64,000 bases of DNA. Source: Microbacterium sp. VKM Ac-2870 (GTDB lineage: Bacteria > Actinomycetota > Actinomycetes > Actinomycetales > Microbacteriaceae). The DNA lies in the NCBI RefSeq assembly GCF_015350795.1, contig NZ_JADKSH010000007.1, positions 1 through 64,000 on the forward strand, given 5' to 3'. The notes below the pieces were generated by a model. The model did no database searches. It had not been told where the DNA came from and saw only the letters and a program-made list of their open reading frames with translations. Shown here one piece after another: positions 9,446 through 17,700 of the stretch (its first letter is position 1; each line of letters begins with the position of its first letter). Both the position numbers and the translations under genes were made by a program.

Positions 9446-9939
9446 TGCAGGCAAGACGGACAGCTCTGCGTATGCACCGCCGTGACGAGCGGAGACCGAC
9501 GCTGCCCTCATTCACCTCGCTCCGCCGCCGAGCGTTCGTCGCGGTGGCAACTGGCGCACTGCTGCTGGCGCTCACGGGATGCACAGGTTCCACTCCTGGG
9601 GGCGCGGCGATCGAAACAACTCCGGGAACGGTAAGCGCAACGACGCCGACGATGACACCATCGCCGTCGCCGACAGTGAGCGCCAGTGACCAGGCGGCTG
9701 CAGAGGCTGATGCGAAGTCTCGGGCGTCCTACCTCGCGTTGTCCGAGGACGCACGAGATCAACGTTGCCGCTATGTCAGCGACGCGTGGGATGCCCTCAA
9801 CACCCAGAACGATCGGGAAGCAGCGCTTAGCCTCCTCGACAAGGCGGAAGCCATCTGGGCTGATCCGGTGCTCGCGCCAGAACGCGACAAGACTCTCAGC
9901 ACCTATATCGAGATTGAGATGGGACGGTGCGGACGGTGA
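9445..9939 (+). CDS. Putative lipoprotein, function unknown
   Basis: 164 aa. After a basic N-terminus there is a hydrophobic stretch ending in the lipobox LALTGC near residue 50, then a Ser/Thr/Pro-rich linker and a helical domain ending in RCGR. The long N-region before the signal suggests the true start may be internal, although the ATG at 9445 overlaps the upstream stop (TGATG). It would be anchored to the outer face of the membrane beside the Tat-exported neighbour. Its end overlaps the next gene by four bases (GTGA). I recognise no domain in the mature part. Confidence 0.7.
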   Translation: MQARRTALRMHRRDERRPTLPSFTSLRRRAFVAVATGALLLALTGCTGSTPGGAAIETTPGTVSATTPTMTPSPSPTVSASDQAAAEADAKSRASYLALSEDARDQRCRYVSDAWDALNTQNDREAALSLLDKAEAIWADPVLAPERDKTLSTYIEIEMGRCGR

Positions 9940-10421
9940 ATGGGGCGCCGGTTCGATCGTCAGCGACCGCGACGCGGGAGAGGGGTCTGCCGATACACAC
10001 GGGAACCCGACTGCTGTTCCCGGAAGCAGAGCCCGGCTGGTACCACCGCGAAAGTCATGTCGCGGAATACCAACAGACACTCAAACACCTGCCTCTCGAG
10101 CTTCCCCGGGGAACCGTCCTACCTACGGAACCGCCCGCCTCGGAGCTCGGGACGCTCTACCAGCGGGGGGCTGGCGAGGTTGCTGCCCTGTTCGCGTGGT
10201 TGCGCGCCATCGAGCGTGAGGCGCTTCGCGCGCACTCGGCTGGACGAGATCTCGACGCACGGCATTGGGTAAAGGTCGCCGCCCAGTTCACCGATACCGA
10301 CACGTACGCCAAGTTCAACGACCACTCCGCGCCGATCAGCTGGCACGTGGCAGTCATCGAACCAGCACTGCAGGGAGACTTCGCTCCTATGGCGGCCGAC
10401 GTCGACCAGCTTGTTCACTAA
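9936..10421 (+). CDS. Hypothetical protein related to the Tat-exported neighbour
   Basis: About 161 aa from the GTG at 9936, which overlaps the upstream stop as GTGA; another GTG at 9927 is possible. There is no signal peptide. The segment YQQTLKHLPLELPRGTVLPT followed by YQRGAGEVAALFAWLRAIE matches the pattern of the 8849-9445 product (LALPAGYSLPT, then ERGSGLAEAYGYWFTLTAV). The two are probably paralogues, one exported and one apparently cytoplasmic, either side of a lipoprotein. Function unknown; an exported and cytoplasmic pair could be an effector and its antagonist, but nothing in the sequence proves that. Confidence 0.65.
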   Translation: MNGAPVRSSATATRERGLPIHTGTRLLFPEAEPGWYHRESHVAEYQQTLKHLPLELPRGTVLPTEPPASELGTLYQRGAGEVAALFAWLRAIEREALRAHSAGRDLDARHWVKVAAQFTDTDTYAKFNDHSAPISWHVAVIEPALQGDFAPMAADVDQLVH

Positions 10422-10830
10422 CACGGCACTCATTGATTGGAAGACCATGGGCAACTACTACAGCGTTTCTGGCGACATGCCCGCTCCGGCAAACGGACAG
10501 CCCGGGCAGGGAAACCTCCGCCAGTACAGCACCTTCCGTTACACGCTCGGCGGCCCCGCCAGCTTGACTGTCAACACCATCAATGCTGCCCTCGCTGACG
10601 GGACCATCATTTCTTCGCAGGATCTGAACTGGGCAGGGATGCGTGCCGGACTTCGAAATACAGACGGCAATCAGATCACACCCTCGGCGCAGTGGGGCTA
10701 CGGCGTGAGGGGGAACGTGCCCTTCGGGAACGTGAATGGATATGTCGCAATCAACGCGCGAGTCATCACAAACAAGTACGCGATGTACCCGAACTACATC
10801 TGGTCGGGCACGCTCTATCTCGGGCTATGA
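10411..10830 (+). CDS. Hypothetical beta-rich protein, start uncertain
   Basis: At most 139 aa from the TTG at 10411, which overlaps the previous gene; an ATG at 10447 with GGAAG just upstream is an alternative. The product has many Gly, Asn, Tyr and Thr residues in alternating patterns (GYGVRGNVPFGNVNGYVAINA), suggesting a beta fold like that of extracellular proteins, yet no signal peptide is encoded. It may be a remnant of a longer secreted protein or be exported by another route. It is the last gene of the rightward 8849-10830 set. I do not recognise the family. Confidence 0.5.
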   Translation: MFTNTALIDWKTMGNYYSVSGDMPAPANGQPGQGNLRQYSTFRYTLGGPASLTVNTINAALADGTIISSQDLNWAGMRAGLRNTDGNQITPSAQWGYGVRGNVPFGNVNGYVAINARVITNKYAMYPNYIWSGTLYLGL

Positions 10831-11004
10831 CACTCATTCACATCGAGGGCGTCCGCGATCGCCGGAACCGTCCCGCGCGAAGCCGTTACGCGCCGCCTCC
10901 GGCCGTCGCATGCGCCGATCGTATCGGTGAGACGCCCACCCCCGCCCGGATGCTCTAGCCTCGCCGAGAGCAAAGCAAACTGGCCCACGAGGACGTCGTC
11001 GCTG

Positions 11005-11757
11005 TCAGTTGCTCCCCGCCACCTTCTCCGCGAGGTTACCCATGATGTACCGGATGGTCTTCGGTCCGACCTCAGTGGCATCGGCGTTCGTGTTGGTGAC
11101 GATGACAAGCAGGTCTCCTCGTCGGCCGAACCCGATGAAGTCGTCGTCCGTGTGAGGCGTGCGCGAGTTGTAGGCGACGGTGTTCTCGACCTTGACTTCG
11201 ACCGGCGTGAAGACGGCCGTCCCTTCGTTCTTGGAGCACTCTTTGAGCAAGTCCACCTGCGCATCGAAGACGCTCTTGGTCTGCTCGACAGTGTCGTAGC
11301 GGATCAACGTGGCGAACTCGTCGGTGCCGTTTATACCAATCTCCTGCGTGGCAGCTTCCTTGATGGTGGCATCCACGGCTCCGGCTGTCTCGAAGGCTTT
11401 GGCACAGCTCTCGCCGTAGTCGACAGCACTCACGCTAGTGCCGCTGAGGCTGAGCCGTCCGTAGAGGTCCTCGGTCACGAGTGAAGTGGTTGCACTCCAC
11501 GCGTGGTCACCATTGAGGTCGGCGTACTGCTCGGTGGTGGGCAGGAGCTCGGTGATCGGGATGCTGGGAAGCACCGACGCTTCCTCCTGGCTGGTCGTCG
11601 CCGCACAGCCCGCGAGGGACGCGGCGATGATCCCACCGGAGAGCGCGACGCGTAGCGCTTTGACGGTTGCCGATCGTCGCCTCTCGCTCGATAGAGCGCG
11701 GCAGAATGCGGTGACGTCGCCGAGCGGTCGTCGTCTGGCCAGGTCTGGTTGCGGCAT
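11005..11757 (-). CDS. Putative lipoprotein, second gene of a two-lipoprotein unit
   Basis: About 250 aa from the ATG at 11757, which has GAGG about 9 nt upstream; a GTG at 11790 lacks a ribosome binding site. A basic N-region precedes a hydrophobic stretch with lipobox SLAGC. The mature domain contains two Cys (ESCAKAF and LLKECSKNE) and ends with a RRGDLLVIVTN segment and an amphipathic helix. That end resembles the C-terminus of the lipoprotein encoded just upstream (YGNLLINVTAG), so the two may be paralogous. The general layout recalls actinobacterial extracellular sensor-domain lipoproteins, but this is a weak likeness. Confidence 0.7.
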   Translation of the reverse strand: MPQPDLARRRPLGDVTAFCRALSSERRRSATVKALRVALSGGIIAASLAGCAATTSQEEASVLPSIPITELLPTTEQYADLNGDHAWSATTSLVTEDLYGRLSLSGTSVSAVDYGESCAKAFETAGAVDATIKEAATQEIGINGTDEFATLIRYDTVEQTKSVFDAQVDLLKECSKNEGTAVFTPVEVKVENTVAYNSRTPHTDDDFIGFGRRGDLLVIVTNTNADATEVGPKTIRYIMGNLAEKVAGSN

Positions 11758-11799
11758 GGACGGTCGCCTCTGTTCTTGTTGAGCGCTCACGAGGAGCGG

Positions 11800-12588
11800 C
11801 TAGTGAGTCGCGTCGTCGAGCGCGGACTGGATCTTGGCGACCATCTGGCTCAGGTCGTCAGGGTTGATTTGGTCGAGGGACGAACCGTCGCCGTAGACAC
11901 CGGCAGTGACGTTGATGAGGAGGTTGCCGTATGCGAACCGGCGGACGACGGAGTGTTGGGCGGCTGACCCTTCGCCGCTACTCGCTTTCATCTCACAGAA
12001 GGCTTCGTGGCAGTCTAAGGTGAGGCTGTTCTGCTTCATCGCGGTGGCGGCCGCGGTCGTGCACGCGGTGTCGCCAGCAGCGTCGATGAGGGCTTGCTCA
12101 GCGTTGGTGGCGTCCTCGACGCCGGTGAAGGTGCGGGCGGCGGTGCGGTAGTTGACGCTGACATGCCCGTCGTAGCGTCCTGTCGAGACGCCCGTGATGC
12201 GGATGTCTTTTCGCGCGTCGGCAGCGACGGCGAGAGTGAACGCGCCAGCGACTGGGATGCACTGTTCGGAGACACGAGTAGCGGTGAAATCCGGGATCGG
12301 CGTGAGGTCGGAAGCGATATTGCCGTTGTAGATGAAGGGCGTGGTCAACATCCCCTCAAGCGATGCGAAGGCTTGCTGCACCTGCGAGTCGGTGAACACG
12401 GCGGTGCTCGCGTTGGACGCTTTTGGCGCACTGCCCGGAAGTGCGGAACACCCTGCCAGCCCGATAGCCAACGACGCCGTCACTGTACCCACTCCCACGG
12501 CGAGCCCGACGCGTCGGAGTGTCCTGCGCGATCGGCTCGACTGCAGCGGGGAGGCCACGGGCCGACGAGGTCTACTGATCTTGTTCAT
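11800..12588 (-). CDS. Putative lipoprotein, first gene of a two-lipoprotein unit
   Basis: 262 aa. Arg-rich N-terminus, hydrophobic core and lipobox GLAGCS near residue 47. The mature domain has at least four Cys (one in EQCIPVAGAF, one in DTACTTAA and two in DCHEAFC), suggesting disulfides outside the cell. The ATG at 12588 has AGAAGGA at good spacing. The 11005-11757 lipoprotein follows about 40 nt after this stop and the C-terminal regions look alike. The pair is on the same strand as, and downstream of, the sortase-anchored protein at 12681-13658 and may share its transcript. Function unknown. Confidence 0.75.
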   Translation of the reverse strand: MNKISRPRRPVASPLQSSRSRRTLRRVGLAVGVGTVTASLAIGLAGCSALPGSAPKASNASTAVFTDSQVQQAFASLEGMLTTPFIYNGNIASDLTPIPDFTATRVSEQCIPVAGAFTLAVAADARKDIRITGVSTGRYDGHVSVNYRTAARTFTGVEDATNAEQALIDAAGDTACTTAAATAMKQNSLTLDCHEAFCEMKASSGEGSAAQHSVVRRFAYGNLLINVTAGVYGDGSSLDQINPDDLSQMVAKIQSALDDATH

Positions 12589-12680
12589 GAGTCCTTCTCA
12601 ACGTGGGGAAATGTGCTGGCGGTGACCCGGGCTCACCATCAACTCGGCGGTGAATAGCGAGCCCGCGCCGCAAGGGAAGC

Positions 12681-13658
12681 TCAGCGAGTCGCAGCCCGAC
12701 GCGTACGTCGAGCGAGCAACAGCGAGAGCAGTCCGAGGAGGAGCACCGCAGCCGATCCGGCGGCAAGTGCACCGGTCGCGGCGCTGTTCAGTCCCGTGTC
12801 GGGCAGGCGCGTGGTGGCGGTGCTCGTCGTGTTCGATGCGAGGGAGGTCGTGCCACCTGTCGACGCACCCGTACCGGTTCCGGTCCCAGCACTCGCGCCA
12901 CTCTCAGTCCCACCCGTGCTGCCCGTGCCACCGTTGTCGACAGCGCACGGAATGCTGACCGGGTACGGGGTGCCGCTGACCGTGTCGTGTCCCTGGATTG
13001 CGAGGAAGAAGGTGGCCGCACCGCACCGGTAGGCGAAGGAGCCGCTCTGGGTGCCGGAGCCGTCGAAGTGGACACTCGTCACCGGCGCGTCGGTGACGGC
13101 GATGACGATGTCGCCAGCGCCTTCGGTGCCGGCGTCGTAGGTGATCGTGTACTGCACGGTCGGGACGTTGTCGATGAGCGCGCCACTGAAGGAGGCCGTG
13201 GCGGTCGCCGGGGTGACGGTCGGGGTGGTGTCGCATCGCTTGATCGTGAAGGAGCCCGAGATGTCTGCGGTCTCCTTGGGATCGGTGGTGCTGCTGTTCA
13301 GGTTCTCGACCGTGTAGGTGTAGGTGTGCGTGCCGGGGAGGAAGTGCAGCGAGTTGTCTCCCATGCGCTTGCCGTCGATGTAGAGCCCGGTCATCCGCTC
13401 ACCCTCAGCGATGGAGCCGCTGACGTAGCCAACTTCCGAGGCTTCACCTTTCCCGTTGCCGGGAAGTTCGCAGTCGAAGTTGGGGTCGTCGTAGATCGGG
13501 CCGAAGACCACGTCGGTCTTCGGAACCCATGGCGCATCTGCAGCCGACGCCGCCGATGAGAGGGTGGCCACGGACAGGACGGACAGCGCGGCGGCTGCGA
13601 CCGCGGCGTTGACGCGGCGAAGCGTTCGGGAATGGGTGGCGGGATACGAGCGGGACAT
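12681..13658 (-). CDS. LPxTG cell-wall-anchored surface protein
   Basis: 325 aa. Signal peptide about residues 1-40 (ALSVLSVATLSSAASAAD), an extracellular region with beta-type repeats and paired Cys, a Gly/Thr/Ser-rich spacer, then a sorting signal: LPDTG near residue 286, a hydrophobic helix and a basic tail RRTRRAATR. Sortase would cleave within LPDTG and link the protein to peptidoglycan. No sortase gene is in the window, so a housekeeping enzyme elsewhere is presumed. The start at 13658 has GGGGAG 7 nt upstream. It is transcribed divergently from the XRE regulator at 13829 across a palindrome-rich spacer. Confidence 0.85.
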   Translation of the reverse strand: MSRSYPATHSRTLRRVNAAVAAAALSVLSVATLSSAASAADAPWVPKTDVVFGPIYDDPNFDCELPGNGKGEASEVGYVSGSIAEGERMTGLYIDGKRMGDNSLHFLPGTHTYTYTVENLNSSTTDPKETADISGSFTIKRCDTTPTVTPATATASFSGALIDNVPTVQYTITYDAGTEGAGDIVIAVTDAPVTSVHFDGSGTQSGSFAYRCGAATFFLAIQGHDTVSGTPYPVSIPCAVDNGGTGSTGGTESGASAGTGTGTGASTGGTTSLASNTTSTATTRLPDTGLNSAATGALAAGSAAVLLLGLLSLLLARRTRRAATR

Positions 13659-13744
13659 GGATGGACTCCCCAGGGATAGAGGTGCATGGCCGGCGCTCCC
13701 CGCAGGCGCGTTGGTACGCGCTCCAGGAGGGGCCGGTTGGTCTT

Positions 13745-13790
13745 GCTACTTATCAGTAGCACATAGCACGCCCCATTGCGACTTATAAGT
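13745..13790. promoter_or_regulatory. Palindromic operator-like sites between the LPxTG gene and the XRE gene
   Basis: A perfect inverted repeat GCTACT-TATC-AGTAGC (13745-13760) and a perfect 10-bp palindrome ACTTATAAGT (13781-13790) lie in the divergent spacer, and a related GGTAGC occurs near 13804. The spacer is clearly AT-richer than the flanking genes. C-protein-like XRE regulators bind short palindromes next to their own gene, so these sites are good candidates for autoregulation and for control of the surface-protein gene. Binding itself is inferred. Confidence 0.55.
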
Positions 13791-13828
13791 ATGTAGACCA
13801 ATAGGTAGCACCCTGGTGGCCTGGAGGG

Positions 13829-14059
13829 GTGGAAGGTGACCTACAGCGCACGCTCGGGCGCAACCTCCGCGCACACCGCCAGAAGCTCGGTCTCAGCCAG
13901 GAACAGTTCGCCGAACGCCTCGGCTACCACCGCACCTACGTCGGTGGCATCGAGCAGGGACTTCGCAACCTCAGCCTCCGCTCACTCGAACGCCTTGCGC
14001 TCGACCTCGAAGTTGATCCGCTCGAGCTTCTTCGAGAGAACCCGCCAGCAGCGGAGTAG
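13829..14059 (+). CDS. XRE-family HTH regulator, controller-protein-like
   Basis: 76 aa, almost entirely one HTH_3 domain: LGRNLRAHRQKLGLSQEQFA (first helices) then LGYHRTYVGGIEQGLRNLS (recognition helix region), finishing LELLRE. The HRTYVGGIE.G.RN pattern is that of the small C-protein-type XRE regulators often found beside restriction-modification genes. No restriction or modification gene is adjacent here. The GTG start sits very close to a GGAGG, so initiation may be unusual. The likely target is the palindromic spacer immediately upstream, shared with the LPxTG gene. Confidence 0.85.
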   Translation: MEGDLQRTLGRNLRAHRQKLGLSQEQFAERLGYHRTYVGGIEQGLRNLSLRSLERLALDLEVDPLELLRENPPAAE

Positions 14060-14082
14060 ACACAGGCCACAACTGGGGACAC

Positions 14083-14421
14083 TCAACGAACCTCGTAGAG
14101 GATCTCTCCGAGCGCGGCGTGAATCCGAATAGCGCTTTCCAACGTCACTTCGATGAACTGACGCTCTCCAACGACAACGACCCAGGGTACGGTGACCTGG
14201 GCGACAGGATGCAGCGCGAGGACGGTCATCTCATCAGGCTCGAACGTGCGACCTGATGTGGCGCTGGCGTCACCGCCAGTCGCCGACTTTGGCGCGACGA
14301 CGGACACCAACACCTGGCGGCTCTGGTGATACCGGTCGTCGGGGTGATCCTGGTCCTGGTGGTCTGCCTGACACCACGACGGGCAGGGTTCGGTCAGCCA
14401 GGATGGACGTTCTCTCAGCAC
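14083..14421 (-). CDS. DUF6907-like hypothetical protein
   Basis: About 112 aa from a GTG at 14421 that follows GAGGAG by 9 nt; an upstream extension to 14673 is open but lacks protein-like composition. The segment PCPSWCQADHQDQD..DDRYHQSR has the WC..DH and D..H residues typical of the actinobacterial DUF6907 proteins, and a second half of beta strands (TVPWVVVVGERQFIEVTL) leads to a C-terminal helix. DUF6907 genes are common on actinobacterial mobile elements. The Cys/His/Asp pattern suggests metal binding, but no function is established. Confidence 0.7.
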   Translation of the reverse strand: MLRERPSWLTEPCPSWCQADHQDQDHPDDRYHQSRQVLVSVVAPKSATGGDASATSGRTFEPDEMTVLALHPVAQVTVPWVVVVGERQFIEVTLESAIRIHAALGEILYEVR

Positions 14422-14772
14422 GACGCGGCGCTCCTCTCGATCCCAGCGCACGGACTGGGCGGGAGACAGTAAGCCTGATCTCCAGGGGTTTGTCGAGGGA
14501 TTAGATGACACCAGGTTTCCTGGGCGCGTCGTAGTTCTCAAACATGACAATCGAGTGACTACCGGCACACCGCGACCGCTCGTGAAGAGTGTCGCCGAGC
14601 GCGCAATCGGACCTAATTTCCACCACCGGGCGGGTACCTGACGGAGGTTGCAGGAAAACCGACTCTTGCGCACAGATAGGTGTCACCCAGTATGTTCACA
14701 GCTAACTGCAAGTTTTTTGATTGGCGTCGCTGAAAGAGCTGTGAGGCGAGCTCGCCATCGTTTTGGAGGTTA
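14422..14772 (+). promoter_or_regulatory. Upstream region of the second RHS gene
   Basis: About 350 nt between the DUF6907 gene and the rightward PA14/RHS gene. It should hold the promoter of the RHS gene, which is preceded by TGGAGGT at 14764-14770. The part from about 14690 on is AT-richer and contains a T6 run. I cannot define a -35/-10 pair and see no further gene. Confidence 0.35.
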
Positions 14773-14775
14773 GTG

Positions 14776-17700
14776 GTGACTCGACGCGGGCTTCGTTGCT
14801 TAGTTGCGCTTGTCTTGACCAGCTCGCTGGTGATCATTCCCGTGGACGGAGCAATAGCCGCCGTACGGGCGCCCGAGGCTCCAGCTACATCGAACTCGGC
14901 AGAACCGTCTCCCGTTCCACCCGGGGAGATCACCGCCGAGCACGTGGAACGAGTCGCGCCGAAAGTCGAACTGGCAACGCCCGCCGAGATCAGCTATCCA
15001 GAGGGTGACTTCAGCGCCCAGGCTGAGGCGGTGCAGGCGGTGGCGCAGCCGATAACGCTCGACGCGCAGCTTCCGGGTAATCCTGGGCGCGACCTCGCAG
15101 CCGAGGTTTCTGACCTTCCGGTGGTCGATCGCGATGAGTATTCGAACACGTATGAGCGCGCCGATGGATCACGCATCAGGGAGACGATGCCAACGCCCAT
15201 CAATGTGCAGGTGGGTGGCCGCTGGCAGCCCGCATCTACAAAGTTGGAGGAGAAACGGGGAAGTTGGCAAGTCAACGCACACCCGTTGCAGCCGCGGCTT
15301 TCGGTCGGCTCTGACGGGGCTCCGTCCGTCGCGGTTTCGCGAACGGGCAAGAACGTTAGCTTCAAATTCGTCGGGCTCGCAAGGAAGGCCGTCGTCGAAT
15401 CCACGGATGCACCGAACGACTCGCTGAGCCTCGACAACGTTGCGGAGGGTGTCGACCTCGACTACACCATCGAGTCCTCGGGCGTGAAGGAGACACTCAC
15501 ACTTGAGGATAGGACCGCTGCCGGCAAGGCCGAATGGCGATGGACACTGAACTCCGACGGGCTCAAGCCCCGCGTGAGCGACTACGGGCTCGTCGACCTC
15601 CTCGACGAGACAGAGGCTGTCGTGATGCATATCCCTGCGCCCGTGGCCTGGGACTCGTCGGGGGCGGACGGCGAATCTGAGCCTGTTCTCATCAACCCGA
15701 CCGTCGACGTAAAACGGAACGCGGACGGGACTTTCGACTACACACTACGGATCGATCCCGCGTGGCTGGACGCGCCTGAGCGTGTGTTCCCCGTATATGT
15801 TGACCCGACGCTTCAGACCGGACCCGACTACTTGAAGTCGTTCAAGTCGGATGGCAGCGTCTATAACAACCAGGGACACATCGGGAATACCCGCCAAGAC
15901 AACCAGAACGTCTACTGGCGAACCTTCGTCCGGTTCCCATACACCGGAATCCCTGGCAATTTCCTAGGCAACACGCAAATCGGCATCGGCTACGACAATT
16001 ATGGTTCGACCGGAACCTTCGGCGGGTCTGTCTGGTGGGCCGGTGGGCAGTGCTTCGCCTGCAACGCGAGCTACGTCACCTCCTACAGCCTTGGAACCGG
16101 TAGCACCTGGACCAATGATCAAGGCGTTGCTGCGCGGCTCGCGACCCAGTTTGCCGCCGGCGACTATGGCGTGTCCTTCCTAATCGTGGGCGACGAAGGC
16201 AGCTCCTACAGCCACAAGCGCATTGTCACCGCTTTCTATTCGGAGTACTGGCCGTATCCGACCGTGACGCAGTCGAGCCCAGCCAACGGCGCCACGGGCG
16301 CGAGCCTCACGCCGCTGCTCAAACTCAACGCGACAAACAGCTCGCCGTACAGCCCTGGAATGGCCTACTCCTACACCGTGTCAACAAGCCCGAATCTCTC
16401 CTCCCCGGTCTGGACGTCTGGATGGATCGGCTCGCAGGAGGCGACCGTTCCCGAAGGTAAGCTCCAGCCGGACACGACGTACTACTGGGGTGTTCGGGTC
16501 TATGACGCTCACTCCGGTTTTGCGGGGCAGTCGACTGAACGCGCGAGCGCTGGCGCATGGTCACTTAAGACCCAGAAGGTGCCGCCGACTCCGCCAAAAA
16601 CCAGCGCCTCTCCGGGAGCCGAGAATCAACCGGCTTCCATCACGACCCTCACCCCGACGCTGCAAGTGGACAAAGTCCTCGACGCTGACTCCATCCCTGC
16701 TGGGGGTCAGGTGAAGTATGAGTTTAAGGTCGCCACCGGGGCGGACGGGCGGTCCGGGGCCGTGTACACATCGGGGCTTGTGTCCCCCGGAACTGACGGT
16801 AAGGTCCGGTGGGCCGTTCCGGAGGGAGTGCTCCAAGACGGCGGGGTATATTCCTGGATCGTTCAGCCACATGATGGGCTCAACAAGAACGTTTACCCCG
16901 TGTGGACGATGAAGTTCAAGGTCGACCTCCGACTTGGCGCATCGGGGCCGTCGCCCTTCGACAGGGTGGGGCCCGCCACTGTGAACCTCGCGAATGGAAA
17001 CCTCGTCTTCGGGTTCACGTCGAACACCGTGTCCACACTCGGCGGTCCTATGGGTATGTCGTTTACCTACAACTCTCAAGCTGTCCGAACCGCAAATGCA
17101 GGTCTCACCGGGCAGTACTTCGACGCTCGTGACACCGCAGGCGTGGCACCGTCGAATGCAGCCGGTTTCACATTCGACGGCAAGACCCCCATGGTGACAC
17201 GCACTGATGCAAACGTGAACTTCGCCTGGGGCGCTAGCTCTCCCGGCGGCGCGATACCTACTGACTACTTCCTCGGCCGCTGGACAGGATTCATCCGGTT
17301 CCCGCATCCATCTACCCGCTGGAAGCTTGGCGTCCGCAGCGACGACGGCGCTCGGTTGCGAATCGGCGACGCGGAGATCATTTCTAACTGGAACACCGGA
17401 GCGTTCCCATCGGTCGTCTGGTCAGGGGAACAAAACTACGACACCTCACAGCGAAGGCTGCTGCTTGACTACATGGAGCAAGGCGGTGACGCGTTCCTCG
17501 AACTGTGGGTTGACGACCTCAACGACTCTGAACCGGCAATGATTGTCCCGAACACGTGGTTCTCGAAGCAACGCCGGATCCTCCCCGAAGGGTGGTCCGC
17601 GTCGTCCCCCATTGCCGGCGCCGCAACGACGTGGGTGAGCGCAAGCATCACCGACACAGCGGTGACGTTGACCGATGCAACGGGCGCAACACGCACGCAC

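Noticed and set aside
14422..14673. N-terminal extension of the DUF6907 protein
   Set aside because: The extra 84 codons have composition unlike a protein N-terminus, and a GTG at 14421 with GAGGAG at good spacing gives the usual family length.
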